Counted from the stretch's first letter, positions 1-11,935 are shown. The stretch: DNA of 64,000 nt from Micropterix aruncella (GCA_944548615.1 OX155952.1:35785788-35849787); one strand, 5' to 3'. Translations and numbers: made by a program. The notes: generated by a model not told the origin, from the letters alone.

Positions 1-380
1 GATATTAAGTTTCCGGCCGCATTTCTCCTCTTTTTTAAGGATGCTCGGGCGATTTCAATCCGGGTACGAATTTCTTGTTCGCAGTCCCATTCTTCGTTTA
101 CCCACGCACCGAGGTATTTATACTGCTGGACTCGCTCTAAATCCGAACCAGACAGTTTGACTCTGGGGTTTCGGTCTTTGTTCTTTGATACGACTAAAAA
201 TTTGGTCTTCGAGACATTCATGTTTAGCCCTGCATTCTGACTGCATTCATGTACTCTGTCTAATATGAGTTTTAAGTCTTGTTCTGTTGAGGCTAGCAGA
301 ACGGTGTCGTCTGCGTATCTTAGGCTGTTAATAACTTTACCATTTATCTTGACATCAATCTCTAGGTCTTCTAAAGCTTC
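1..380 (-). pseudogene. RTE-type LINE reverse transcriptase fragment
   Basis: The reverse complement reads as the catalytic end of a non-LTR reverse transcriptase. An RYADDTVLLAS block (the YADD active-site motif) is followed by a stretch ending in NVSKTKFLVVSK and then by YKYLGAWVNEEWDCEQEIR, the usual order palm motif then thumb in the RTE-like LINEs common in Lepidoptera. It is cut by the left edge of the window and decays into a local duplication (cttctgttattatg twice, about 376-423) at its upstream side. There is no start codon or complete ORF, so it is a dead fragment. Confidence 0.85.
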
Positions 381-440
381 TGTTATTATGGCTTCAGAGT
401 ATAGTGGCTTCTGTTATTATGTCTTCAAAACTATATTAAG

Positions 441-844
441 ATTCTAATATATAATCAAAGTATCATTTAAAATCAATCCAAGGTTTTGTCAAATCATATA
501 TTTTTAATATAAAAAGAGGCTACATAAATAAAACAATTTAAAATAATGAATAGCGAAGGCATAATCGTGTTATATTTTCATTGTCGTTTAAAAAGCCTTT
601 GCACTATAATAACATTTGTCTTTTAGCCATATTTTAAAAGGGTTCCTGAATGCTGGCTATGTAATAGATTGTACATATTTCGCAATACTATTATAACAAT
701 GCAGCAGAATTTTGGTCCCTTCCTGCTCAATGATTATTAGTCCTTGTGTTATTACTCAAGGACATACTCGTAGATCTACATACATATTCATACTCATACA
801 CAATCGACATACTCATACTTTAGTGCACATATTCGTAATTTATA
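441..844. other. AT-rich spacer, no gene seen
   Basis: AT-rich sequence with short catac/catact-type simple repeats near 760-830. The open frames here are short and have no recognisable motif. Confidence 0.5.
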
Positions 845-1122
845 AATGTTTGTTTGTTTGTTTGTTTATACTCTTTATTATGAAATTTCACAATGGGCGG
901 GTTTATTGTCATACGACACTCTTTACCAACCAAATCTACTATGAAGTGTTTATATGTATATGTGCGTGTAACATGTGTGAAGTATGTGTCTTGTTATTGC
1001 ATTCGATCGACTGAATTGAAATGCAATTTCGTTAATTTTATCCCAACGGAAAATGGTAACCAGCCGGGATCGAACCCGGGACCTTACAAAGTAATATCAG
1101 GCGACCTAACCACTATTCCACG
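845..1122 (-). mobile_element. tRNA-derived SINE (copy 1)
   Basis: On the minus strand the copy starts with a tRNA-like head (an A-box-like tagtggttaggtcgcc and a B box ggttcgatcc). A body with a run of tgt/cac-rich sequence follows, and it ends in tgtgaaatttcataataaag and (caaa)n. The same head, body and tail recur at 5447-6353, 22594-22728 (partial), 48862-49146, 58641-58919 and 61856-62130, which defines a family. The head does not fold into a proper cloverleaf followed by normal tRNA ends, so it is not called a tRNA gene. Confidence 0.85.
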
Positions 1123-1138
1123 ATTGTTTTATAAATGT

Positions 1139-1265
1139 TTAAATTCGCAACACTCCAGTATATATAAAGAAGGCATAGTTAGCATCGTAATATTGGGAAA
1201 CAGTGGTTGACAGGTTGCATCGGACGCTACTCCGCAAACTGAACTAATATTAATCTGCTGTTTTT
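1139..1265 (-). pseudogene. LINE ORF2 C-terminal scrap
   Basis: The minus-strand frame contains CQPLFPNITMLTMPSLYILE, which resembles the conserved segment after the reverse transcriptase in CR1/Jockey-like LINEs (C+PLF....ILT.PSLYI.E), also seen at 46437-46790 and 50236-50694. Only about 40 residues are recognisable and the SINE at 845-1122 adjoins it. It could be a chance resemblance, but the position and order of the conserved residues argue for LINE debris. Confidence 0.5.
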
Positions 1266-2050
1266 TTGTGCTGGGAAAAAATCTATGTCCTCGGGCATCA
1301 AAGGCCTGATCGCTACACAACGATTACCACATTATATTGCATTGCACATAGGTGCTACTTCTAAAAGTAATTAGCATTTCTAAATATATTTTCAGGTTTC
1401 ACCTAATCCGGAGGAAGTTTTCTATTTGTACGAGTATCTAAAAGTGTTTTAAGCGTTTCAGCGGTTTGGGTATTTTTGCAGCGGGAAATGGAATCGCGAA
1501 ATTCATCAAGGGTCCTCGAGAAGAAATATTATGTTTTCAAAGCAGGCAAAAAACACTCGGCATAACTTCAGCGCTTTCAGGCACAGCCTCGTACGCTTTA
1601 ATGCGATAACGTACAATTGGCAATTAAAAGTTTTTACAGTTTTTAGCGATTTTAAATGAGGAATCAACTGTTAAAATACGCATACATATACTGAACATAT
1701 ATACGTAAACCGAAAAGCATAAAATTACACTTTCAATCATTTGCTCAGGTATTACCAGAGACGAGGGATGGAGTTACGAGCAGTTTTTATATCGTCGTAA
1801 CTTTTCTGTGCAATTTTTATCGCCACCTTCAGAAAATTTGATAATACTTTCGAAATTTCCTGCAAAAAAATTATAAGGCTAATTCTGCGAGACTGCTATT
1901 TGTAGATAGACAGACTATATAATAAACTGGCATATATTCGGTTTCTGATGGTGCCTATTTCGGGGTCTGAGAACATGCTAAAACGAAATCTACGCGCTAA
2001 TATTTTTTGGTTTTTAGATGGCACTTGATCCTAAAAATGACGTTAGACAG
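1266..2050. other. No feature recognised
   Basis: AT-rich sequence without a convincing ORF, splice-flanked exon or recognisable repeat. Confidence 0.5.
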
Positions 2051-2054
2051 TTAA

Positions 2055-2766
2055 AGGAGGAGGCTGGTTAGACGGCCATTAAAAAACATGTTTTTGATGT
2101 TTTTTTAAGTTAAAGTTGAAATCTATTCTTGAATTTCTTACCTCTGGTTTGTTTCAGTTTATTTCAGTTGTTGAAACTGATAGTTACAAATTGCTGTAGG
2201 TGTAAGAAACTTACTTCTTTTCTTTTAAGAAAACGTTAAACGCGTTTTTCTCAAAACCATATTTTTTAGTTTTACGCCGATGATAAAAAAAACTACCTGA
2301 CGAATCGAGTTGTTTGTTTTTTTAAAGATTATTCAATTCTCTTCTATATGAAATAAATAAATGTTTTTATATATTTTATTTTACCAGTTTAACACAATTT
2401 TTTTTCTGGTGAAAATCGATTTTATTTCTTTAAATCCTTAAAAAATTATAACTTTTAGTTAGTTTTTTTAGTTCATCTACAAAATACATACCTATGTAAA
2501 AAAAAATATTAGTTTTTTTTTGTTTCGGGAAAATTACGCTCGCTATTACCGGCGCAAGCAGTTACCGTCATTTCTGCAGCGGTAGAAATATTTGCAATTC
2601 AATATCTCGAAAAAAATTATACTATTAAAAATATATATTTTTTATCTATCAAATGTTAATCAAACTGATATAAAAGATTCATAATCAGATTTCAACTTTA
2701 GGTTTTAAAAAAATCATGAAAAACATGTTTTTATTGGCCTTCTAAACCAGGCTCCCCCCCCCCCCC
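2055..2766. mobile_element. 712-bp TTAA-flanked MITE with long inverted repeats
   Basis: The element is flanked by TTAA on both sides (2051-2054 and 2767-2770). Its two ends are inverted repeats of about 80 bp: the left begins aggaggctggttagacggcc and continues through aaaacatgtttttgatg and aaagttgaaatct; the right, reverse complemented, has gcctggtttagaaggcc, aaaacatgtttttcatg and aaagttgaaatct. A run of 13 C lies at the right end. No ORF is present, so it is non-autonomous. TTAA target duplication is the hallmark of piggyBac-type transposases; the ends do not start with the usual CCC, so the superfamily is inferred from the target only. Confidence 0.8.
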
Positions 2767-2770
2767 TTAA

Positions 2771-4060
2771 GGCACGTATGTGTATTCCGTTTCTACAATG
2801 TCTGGTGAATGGAGCTAACATAGAGCTTCTCCAGGGATAATTTAAGTCGATTTGATAAACTTGTGTTGCGAATTTTATTTTACTTTTAATATTTTGTATC
2901 AATATTAATGACATGATTGAATACATAATCAATTATGAGTTTATATTCATATAATACTTATCCGTATTTAATGACTAAGTATACAACTATACTAACATCA
3001 AAATGATTATGGCGCAGGTGGCATTGCAAAAGAGTCAAAATGATGTAGTGTGATTTAGTGTTCTGTGTCACCCTGCTGCAATTTACGCTGAAATAACGGA
3101 AAACACAAGGAAATTCCAAAACAGTCATTGATTTTAAGTCCTTAAAATTCTGGTCTAAACTTTGCGATCGACATGCAATTCCAACAATTTCTCGCGACTA
3201 CAGCAATGGCATTTTTAACCTTTTTTTATATCATAAAAATATAAGTCTTATTACACAATTATACTTTTTAGACAGTTTAGTTATTTCAATGCACGTATTT
3301 AATTCTAAGCCTACGTTAATTTATTATAAATAATTGTAATTACTTAAACTCACGTACTTTAACGCTAAGCTTCGATTTAGTTTGTGTTTTTTTCTACTAG
3401 CGAAACTAGGCGCAGCTCTCGTTACTTATTTAGTTATTCTTTCGTTACTAATTCTTTTATAATAATATATTCAAACACATCATATATTTAAATCAGCTGA
3501 GATTATTTGTGATCTTAGCTTGAATAGATATTGAACTTAGTATTATAAAATTCATGTCTGTAAGATTTAAATACCTTCTGATTGAATGTAATATATCATA
3601 TTCTTATAAATTACTATCCACTAAATAGGCCATATATTAAAAACTTAGGATATCTATAACAATAACCAATGAAGTTTTTATGATATGAAACTAAGATATT
3701 TTCAGCAATGACTTAATGTTTTAGTAACAAAATGAGTGCTTCTTCCACCCTTAGTTTTAAGAGCGGTGAATGCTGAAAATAACTCAAGTTTAAAATATCA
3801 CGTCTAAGGCGGAAGTTGCAGACTCGCAGACTTGTTGCTTCCAAGTTTTTGAATAGAGCGCGTCTGCTCTTACAAATGCTTATCTTGTTCCGTCTGCGAA
3901 CTTTTACTTCCATCTTTGTCACAGTCGAAAGCACCTTTAGATTCACATATACTACGTTTCCTTAATGAATTTACATATTTTTTTGTTGACTCAATGTCCT
4001 TAAAAATTAAATTCATATAAAACTAGCGTTATTTATCCTAGCTGATATAGAATAAATACA
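2771..4060. other. No feature recognised
   Basis: AT-rich, apparently single-copy sequence. A frame on the minus strand at 3713-3946 has no family resemblance and no splice context. Confidence 0.45.
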
Positions 4061-4063
4061 AAA

Positions 4064-4180
4064 TTTACTTAGAATGAATAAAAAATTTACTTAGAATAAA
4101 GACAAAATTCACTTATAATAAGGACAAAAGTCACTTAGAATAAAGACAAAATTCACTTAGAATAAAGATAAAATTCACAA
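4064..4180. repeat. Minisatellite, ~22-bp unit
   Basis: About five imperfect copies of a unit close to acttagaataaagacaaaa occur head to tail. Confidence 0.75.
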
Positions 4181-4204
4181 CACAAGTATAGGGATTACAG
4201 GGAT

Positions 4205-4477
4205 TACAGTTATCATTTTTAGGGATTTAAAAAATAAAATCGATTTTCGACTCAAAATGTTGAGTTTAAATAGTAAGAAAAATACTGTTTTGAGAAAAAC
4301 GTGTTTAAAGTTTTCTTTAAAGAAATTAGTAACTTTTTTACATGTACAGCAATAGGAGAGTATCGGCTATTTCAGAGTTAATAGATTCATGAATAGATTC
4401 TTTCTTTTAGTCAAAAAAATAATAAAAACATCCTTTTTATTAGCCGCCCTTTTACAGCCCCCCCCCCCCACCTCCTC
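4205..4477. mobile_element. Truncated sister copy of the 712-bp TTAA MITE
   Basis: In reverse orientation this matches the left part of the element at 2055-2766: taaaatcgattttc, gagaaaaacg.gttta, a decayed aaaaacatccttttta with the gccgccc block, a poly-C run (4458-4469) and a cctcctct end before tta. The other half is missing, so only one terminus survives. Confidence 0.6.
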
Positions 4478-4679
4478 TTATGATAATTCAAAAGAAAAAT
4501 GAAATACATGGCTGCCCATATTGAAAGAATAAACCCCGCTTCATCTTTTGCTGTTGGTCCTCTTTAACTGTTAAGAAATTCACATACCTCGGCTCGTAAA
4601 TTAACAGCGACACCATATTACTAGTGAGGAGGTGAATGAACGTTTAATGGTTGAAAATAGTTGTTACTTCGGACTCCAG

Positions 4680-5445
4680 CCTCCAATAAAATCCTGTCTG
4701 CTATTCCGGAAAATGAAGCAAACACAAACACTACTCTACAAGCAGTCATCATGCCCGTCTTAACGTACGCTTCAAAAGCATGGACCATCACCGAATTCAA
4801 TAGATGTCTTTGAATGCAAGATACTCCGCAGGATCATTGACGACATGCAGAATGATGGCGTAGAAAGAAAACGAACAAACAACAAACAGTATAAGTGCAT
4901 ATTGTGAGATTCCTGAAAATCGGAAGTCTTAGATGGCAAGAAATGTGAAAGTATGGACAATGAACAGCTCTCGAAACGGCTTATTTATGGATAACTTGAT
5001 GGCCATCATGAAGTCGGACAACCACAACTGCAATGGCTTCATTCTGCTGTTAAAGACCCAAATACACTTGGAGTGAACTACTGGAAAACTAACTGATACT
5101 GAACTGTAGAGCTAATGATGACCATGACTTAACTAAACAGCACAATAAGGCTAGATATCGTCTAAGTTAGAAATTTTAGTGGCTGGAAGTCACATATTAC
5201 AATGGAAAATAAACAGCTGTTGAAAATGAACGCCTTCTTTAAGGACAAGCTTAGGGGCATCATGAAATCAGGTGACCAAAACTACGATGGCTCGATTTTG
5301 CGCTTAAAACCTTAATGCACTTCGAGTGAACTACTGGAAAACCAATGCCCAGGATAGGGTGGAAGGGAAGAAGATTCTTGGCGAAGCCAATATGTACCAA
5401 TGCGTTGTAGCGCTAATGATCATCATGACTCAACTAAAAGCCATA
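4680..5445 (+). pseudogene. RTE-type LINE ORF2 C-terminal region, tandemly duplicated end
   Basis: The plus-strand reading contains VIMPVLTYAS.AWTIT, FECKILRRIIDD and, later, VGQPQLQWLHSAVKDP and WKTN. This is the order found at the C-terminus of RTE-type ORF2 after the reverse transcriptase (LTYGSE.W, ERKILRRI, GRP..RW). Frames break repeatedly. The last ~150 bp (the segment ending in gtgaactactggaaaac) is present twice, near 5078 and 5329, showing a local tandem duplication; the second copy runs on to AQDRVEGKKILGEA, the true ORF end. A SINE follows directly. Confidence 0.75.
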
Positions 5446-5446
5446 A

Positions 5447-6353
5447 ACGGTGGCATAGCGGTCAGGTCGCCTGATCTTTATATTGTAAGGTTCCGGGTTC
5501 GATTCACGGCTTGCTCACCATTTTCCGTTGGGATAAAATTAACGGAATTGCATTTCAATTCCGTCGTGCGAGTGCAATAACAAGACACTCACTTAAACAC
5601 ATGTTACACTTACACACATGTACAGACCTCTTTCTCCCGTTAGGAAGTCATGGTGTTCCACTCAGGTCAAGTCAGGACAACACCATAGCAATTCCACTAC
5701 ATCAGTCTTCTTTTTTCACTAACTCATTTAGCGTCCATTCTGCTCGACTTTGGAACCAGCTTCCGCATGCTATTCGTCATGCAACATCGTTGCCCTGTTT
5801 CAATGCGTTACTGACAAAACATTTTCTCCCTCAAAATATCAACTAAGAACCAAGCCTCCCCCTATCCCCTCCCCCCTTCCCCCTTTCGTTGGGTTGTTGA
5901 CTGGATAGAAGCATAGGAACTTTGTAATATCTATCATTTTATATAAGCAGTTATTTTTAATATTATTTATCTGTAGTTTCTATGTATTTATTATTATAAT
6001 ATACATATATTGTATTATAAATTATGTATATTTATGTGTATATGTTTATGTATGTGAGCTGAATTGATACTTTTATTTAATATTACACGGTTGGCTGAAA
6101 GAAATCTCGAAACGATAAGCCCGCCGTTTGTACTAAGTTAAATAGAATTTAAGTTTTCTTTACCCATGTATATATGTTTGTTAGTATAATAAAGGTATTT
6201 TTCATTTAATTTCATTTAATTTAATTTCATTTCATTTAATTTCATTTCATTTCATGTACACACATAAACACTTCACAATTGGGTTGGTTGTAAAAGATTG
6301 TCGTATGGTAATAAATCCGCCTATTGTGAAATTTCACAATAAAGAGTAGAAAC
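5447..6353 (+). mobile_element. tRNA-derived SINE (copy 2), split by a LINE tail
   Basis: The head (ggtggcatagcggtcaggtc and B-box ggttcgattc) and body occupy 5447-5624; the tail with tgtgaaatttcacaataaag resumes at 6253. The 628-bp interruption at 5625-6252 is bounded by an 8-bp repeat CATGTACA at 5617-5624 and 6253-6260, a target-site duplication. Confidence 0.85.
5625..6252 (+). mobile_element. 5'-truncated CR1/L2-like LINE tail nested in the SINE
   Basis: It opens inside the ORF2 C-terminus: LPLGSHGVPLRSSQ, FSVHSARLWNQLPHAI and a final KHFLPQN before a stop at 5846. The FSV..ARLWNQLP block is typical of the CR1/L2/Rex1 ORF2 end. A ~400-bp 3' UTR follows, ending in an (atttc)n tail. A second copy of the same fragment lies at 23966-24717 on the minus strand with near-identical protein. 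It is flanked by the CATGTACA target duplication, so the insertion postdates the SINE. Confidence 0.88.
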
Positions 6354-6829
6354 AATTAGATATTGCCCAAGTAAGTAGTAGTCAATAGCTCAGACGCTTT
6401 TAGCCTAAGAGAACATATTTTCGTGACTTATTCATCACATTTCTCAACTAGATTTCAAGCCACGACATCCCTGGCGGCACGTGCTCCTATTGAAAAAGCA
6501 AAAAATACGAAGGAGGCGGCAAAAGGAGCAGTAAACGTAGATCTGATTACAAATTTCCGACGAAGCTCCACGTGGAGCAAGGCTTATGATATGAATAAAC
6601 AATATCACTGAAGTGATTTATAGATCCGGGAGGGTAGAACCGGAATAAATTATCAAGATATGTGAGGCGCGGACATGATGTGTATTTATATACCTGTGTA
6701 TTTTGTGTAGAAAGTAAAGGTAAGTATTATATTGTAATATCCATTTTGGGGATTTAAAAAATGGTGACGATTGTAGTGTGAATACGTTATACACATATGT
6801 TTTATCGGGCCATTTCTTTGAATTGTGAG
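6354..6829. other. No feature recognised
   Basis: A 62-residue frame at 6423-6611 has no motif and no splice signals. No repeat partner was found in the window. Confidence 0.45.
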
Positions 6830-7330
6830 AACCACCCCTCACAAGACTCCAAATTGTTCGGTGTGAGGTGGTGGTATCAACTTACGAGTTATCTCCGTAT
6901 TGAAAGGCGGTTTTGAATGAAGTAGAATGTATTTATTGATCGAAGTGAATATTGCCAGTTATAACGCTTGCCGGATAGTTTACGTTGACACGAGTGTATA
7001 GATGCGCGACCGCGGTTACGAGGATATACGGATGAGGATTGTATCTAAGCTCCTAGTATCTTGTACTGGACACGGCTCGAGTCTGTGGGATTACAGACTG
7101 ATGCTTCGAGACTAGGGAAGATAAGGAAAGGAAACCAAGGAGCCGGATTCGTTGACACAGCTCGTGAGAAGGGTACCGAATATGCCGTCGCCACCTTGGG
7201 AGAAGGTGATCACTCGGGGAATGATACTTTGGTTGCTTTTTCGCCAGTTTATATAGGCCGATAAATGATGCAATCCAAAATATTCCGAGTAAAAGTATTG
7301 TTTCATCGTGCTGATTCATGGCTTCACGGG
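6830..7330 (-). mobile_element. Possible solo LTR (copy 1)
   Basis: It shares ordered blocks with 18956-19650: agactccaa, tctccgtattgaaag, a tatttatt block, tgccagtt.taacgc, and near the far end tttatata...atgatgcaat. Read on the minus strand the last block gives a TATATAAA box, and the other end closes with ggagtcttgtgaggggtgg. This is compatible with a solo LTR, but no primer-binding site, target duplication or internal region was identified, so the class is uncertain. Confidence 0.35.
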
Positions 7331-7565
7331 TTAAAATAATAGCTGAATTGTGTCAGTGGATTTTACTGGAAATCGATGCATTTATTGATCGCATGTAATG
7401 GACTTAAGGTCCGTTATAAAATAAAGCAGTAACCATAAAATTATATCTTGCCCTATTTCCAAAGTTAAATAAAAATTATGATTTACATTTGATGACTGAA
7501 GATTGTTTGTTTTATCGACGCCAATGATTTTATTTTGAATAAGGTGGAGGAGTCTGCAAAATATT

Positions 7566-8227
7566 TGTCTGGGGTATGTGTTTTACTTGCGTGAGTTATA
7601 TCACGTTAGCTGCTACCGTCATCAACTTCACTGGTTTCCTATTTGCGATCGAAGAATTTTGCGTACGTTGTCGCTACCCTACACCACCCTCCATAACCCC
7701 ACTTCGCCCTCCTATCTCAAGGAGAAATTACACCCTTTGATACGCCACGGCCTTCCATTCCGATCAAGTTTGAATAGGACACTCGCCATAACTGTTATGT
7801 TTACACGTACTATTTTACGTTCCTATACTGCTCCTATTCCTATTCTGCATATATGGATCAGTTACCATACTCCGTCAGGCATGCACCTTCGTTGATCACT
7901 TGTTGCACACAAAACATTTTCCAAGAAACGTTTGCTTCTTTCACTCTGTCTTTCGCTCCGATTTATCCTTACCTGGGCAATAATAGCAAAAATGATATAT
8001 TGTAACCCTAACATCAGCATATATTAATATTAGTTTATTCTAAATTTAACTTTATTACTTCTATGTTTACTGTATGAAAACAATAAAAAATAGGTTATCA
8101 AATGGTCGACTGTAAGATATCGTTAGTTTGATAAGTCCGCCATTTATGCTATACATATATATTATTTAAATATGTATTTTTTAAACCAGTGTAATATTCC
8201 TTATGCAATTTTATTTTTAGCACAATA
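7566..8227 (+). pseudogene. CR1/L2-like LINE ORF2 C-terminus and 3' UTR
   Basis: The plus frame reads HQLHWFPICDRRILRTLSL, then TLHNPTSPSYLKEKLHP and LPFRSSLNRTLAI. It follows the LHWLPI...Y.YL..L.P...LRSS order of CR1/L2/Rex1 ORF2 ends. The frame then shifts before a decayed WNQLP-like block. The 3' UTR (gactgtaagatatcgttagt, gataagtccgccatttatgc, agcacaataaa) is shared with 17868-17963 and 18634-18660, so the family has at least two copies here. Confidence 0.75.
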
Positions 8228-9150
8228 AACTATAGATACGCTCGTGGCTTCGCTTGGCTCAACGCCGTATTCATAGTTCGGGAATATCTTATCGTCAAGA
8301 TTAATCTATCGTCAAAATTAAAATGTTGATTATTTATTATGCACTATGGCGACAGTGTGTACGTATCGTGGCTGAGCGGCGACTGCAGAGAATTCAAAGT
8401 GTTTGCTCTAGGTTCTGCTTCAATAGTCTTCCGAGTCATCACGTGTATCCATTCCTTTTCAGGGCATCCATGCTATGTGTCAGCGACGGCAATTTCACCT
8501 TGCAACTTATATACTAAGAGTAGTCCGGTCTGGGGCAACGCCATACCTCCTTCACTTATTGAATAATTTAACCCGGAACCGCCAAACTCACTCCAATTGA
8601 GCTAGTGAGCGTCTCGCCGATATTCCAAAAAGGTAAATAGTGAGTTTTTCTTACTGTTCGGCGGCTATATCAATCCACTGAGGCGACAGCTTCATTTATT
8701 CCATATAATAGAGGAATTAAGCAAATGCTTGTGCTTGACGGCCATGAACATTGAGGGTACATACACTCAACGCTCGCACCAAAATTCGGTATCGCGTTAG
8801 TACATTTTTGTACGGGAAAATTTTGAAAAGCCTCAAGTGGGAAGCGCGTATCTATTTGGACGGACAACTCATCTGAATGAACGGACACTCAACTCGCGTC
8901 GCCAAAACGACCAGCTGCGCGAGTCTTGGTCCAACAGACTTGATAGCCACAGTGGTGCGTAGCGGCTCTCCGCCTTAGGAGTAAGAGATAACCGCGATTC
9001 TAGTCGAAACTTTCGGCATGCAGCCGTCACAGAAAAACAATCCGAGCTGCAGCGCCAGTGACGTCGACACACACCGCAGTAAAGTGTAGGAACCTATCAC
9101 ATGGAAACCGGAACTATGAATCCGGCTCCCGGGGATCCCCGCTCATAGTT
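8228..9150. mobile_element. Candidate element with hairpin-like inverted ends
   Basis: The left edge (aaactatagatacgctcg ... ccgtattcatagttcggg) and, inverted, the right edge (aaactatgagcggggatc ... ccggattcatagttccgg) resemble each other, and each is itself an inverted repeat based on aactatga/tcatagtt. The left edge abuts the LINE tail ending at 8227. The interior has a weak LINE-like frame (8323-8517) and a GC-richer 8650-9090 block. No target duplication is clear. Confidence 0.4.
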
Positions 9151-9640
9151 TTTATAATCAGTGGAAGACGTGCTGGGCCAAGGTCAACTGGGTTTGGCGC
9201 CTGAAATATTGATTGATTGGCATATCTCAGAAAAATTAGCCGCAAAAGACCGAGGATCGTTCTCAATATCCCAAAGAACGATGTTCTCTGCTATACGATA
9301 CCTGAGCAATTTTGAAGCATACGGGACCCACCTATCCCAGTCTACTACGAAAATTCTCGGTGCTTGACTTTGTTAACTGCTCTACTTATACGAACGTACG
9401 TGATACTTCCGCCATATATTGAAAAAAAAAAACAATAAATATATTAAAAAATATATATGTATATATATACAAGTTTATATTACCGCTATATATATTGTCT
9501 GGTATATTTTAAAGAGGTTTTGTTATTGAGAAATCTAATGAAAAAAAAAACAAAGATTTACCTACTTTTTTAATAATAACCCAAAGGTAGGGCGGTTAAG
9601 GGCCGCCAGCCCTGTTTGCAAAATTTCATTTTGCTGACGC
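9151..9640. other. Unassigned; one short open frame
   Basis: A frame from 9161 to 9367 encodes 68 residues (starting MEDVLGQGQLGLAPEI) preceded by an acceptor-like taatcag. I do not recognise it and saw no matching donor. AT-rich tracts and poly-A runs follow. Confidence 0.3.
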
Positions 9641-9739
9641 GGTGTTAGTTGGCTCTTGTAATAACAATAATAATTTAGTGGAAACGTATCTAACTCTGTT
9701 GCCTCATTTTGCAAGATCTAAATTTTATATTCATGGAAT

Positions 9740-9835
9740 AAAATACGATGTTATAATGTTATGTATTATGTGTGTTATAATGTTACGTATTATGTATGTT
9801 ATAAAGTTATGTATTAATGTTTGTAATAATGTTAG
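9740..9835. repeat. Short tandem repeat around ttatgtattatgt
   Basis: Three imperfect units of roughly 30 bp built on gttataatgtta.gtattatg. Confidence 0.65.
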
Positions 9836-9839
9836 TGTC

Positions 9840-11935
9840 TAATTTTTATTACAACTTTACTTTTTGAGGCCACCCTAGGACCGATTTTAGTTGAGAGTTA
9901 AAAACGGTACCCTTGCCTAGAAATGATAATTAATGAGCGTTTCTGCTCCGCGGCCCGCAGGCATATGACGGATTCATTCGACTCAGCCTCAAAGATAGTC
10001 GTCATTAATTGGAGTTAAATTGGTGTGTTTGCTTGTTAGAGGACTTGGCCTTCCTGGCCCGAGTAGTCAATCTGATGGGGCGGCGGTGTTATCACATGAC
10101 CGCAAAACCACCCCTTCCTAGCCTACGGCTCAAATTAGCCAGTTATTGCTCAAGGAGTTTCATACTATATAACTACAAGTTTACGTGCGAAAGGTGCTCT
10201 CAGCTATGTATGCAATCATTCATCCGCCATTGTGAGATTCGCCGGTGATTCGAAAACTTTCCTCGTAACTCGAGCGGAAGGTTTATTACCTTTGTTAAAG
10301 GGTCATCATGCATGAGGTGTGAGCGTCGAAAGCTTGGTTAATTCAACTGTAACGCTCGGAATGAAACGGTCGTAATTACATGCGGCGTTAATGGAGATTG
10401 CCAGTTTACCCATTGCCCGTCCTAAAAGGAATGGCAACTCTTCATACGAGCCTGAACGTAATAAAATAGGTTTATACATAAATAGCAGATGCGGCAAAAA
10501 CACAGCATTTTTTATATTACCCAGATTTTCGACGCATCTGCTTATTTATTTTCGCCTCTGCATCTGCTTCTTTATATTTATTTTTGAACCTTATACTAAA
10601 TCAAAGACGATCGCGATTGCTGCAAATAAAAAAAAACATAGTTTACAGCGTGAATTTAAAACCACCCATCCCTACCATATATGATCAGTGCAAACGTCAC
10701 TCGTGAATCGAGCACGTGACCTGGGCATTGGGCATTGAACATCAATTACAGGAAATTGAACATCAATTATGACATAAGTTAGTTAGTATAATGATTAACT
10801 TAATGTTATTACCACATTTCCATTGCGTCCTTTATTGTTTATTCCATTGCGTCCTTTATTATTAATTTTTTTATTTTGATTTTATATGTGCGCGCAAATG
10901 AACAAATAATCGTCATGGCCTTTAGGCAGATTAAATAATTTTAGATGCATTTTAGCACAGCTATTTCAATATTTTTTTTTCGATTTAAATAATAATAATA
11001 ATATTACTGTTATCCTTGAGAATGATCACGTTCTTACCATATGAGAAGGGCGTGACGGAACGAATAAGTAAGATGCTGAATACATTCGTTATAAAAACGA
11101 TTTTTAAACCGATATTTTGGTAGTATATTTGACACATGAGTCCGTTAGAGTTTCGCAAATTGTTTAACTAGTGCAAAGGCCAAGAAGACAAAGTACACCA
11201 CAATTGATCAGTTAAAAGAAATCGTCGAAATTAAGTTTAAAAGAAATCGTTGCCGCAATCAATTTTAATATGTGATTTAAGTCTTCGCGTGCACAACATT
11301 CAAATAACGTCCGATTGAAGGAGATAATATCAATCTTTGAATTTGCCATATTTCGAGATAAGATAATTTGAAGAAGGAGTAATATTAAATGCACCCTAAA
11401 AGTCAACGTAAGGCCTCGGTCAGTCAACGCAACTCAACGTAAGAACATAATCAACGTAAGTCAATCTAAGGTCCTTCAATAATGTACGCCTAACGGTTTC
11501 GTGACAAGATCCTAACATTAAACAGATTACCTAACATTGAAAAAGTAATTTTGTTTACTTTTCCTTTCAGTCAAAGCCATAACGATGGCGAAAACAATAT
11601 TAGATATAATTTAAATTCTACGTTGCACACACTAACATGTCGTCATGAACATAAATTAGTAATGTTTGGTACTAATGTTTTCATTAGCAAAAACTTTATT
11701 CTGACGAAAAATAATATGTATTATTTACAATCATTTTACACCAGACACTTAGCAGAATTGCTATGTTATTCTATTATTAATTCCATTAATACGTTGACAT
11801 TTAATTTAAACTAAATTATAAGACAATAGAGCTATACTCTGGCCACCATTTGACATATTTTATGGCAATAATATTAACAAATTATGTAGTGATACAAATA
11901 AAATAAGTAAATTATGTGATAATATCAAAAATTGT
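9840..11935. other. Mostly unassigned intergenic or intronic DNA
   Basis: No gene was recognised. Visible small repeats are gggcattg/gaacatcaatta duplications near 10721-10767, a ccattgcgtcctttatt duplication near 10819-10860, and four tcaacgtaag-like words near 11401-11465. The 10300-10500 block is more GC-rich and could be regulatory. The 11551-11814 frame lies just upstream of the LINE and might be a decayed part of it. Confidence 0.4.
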
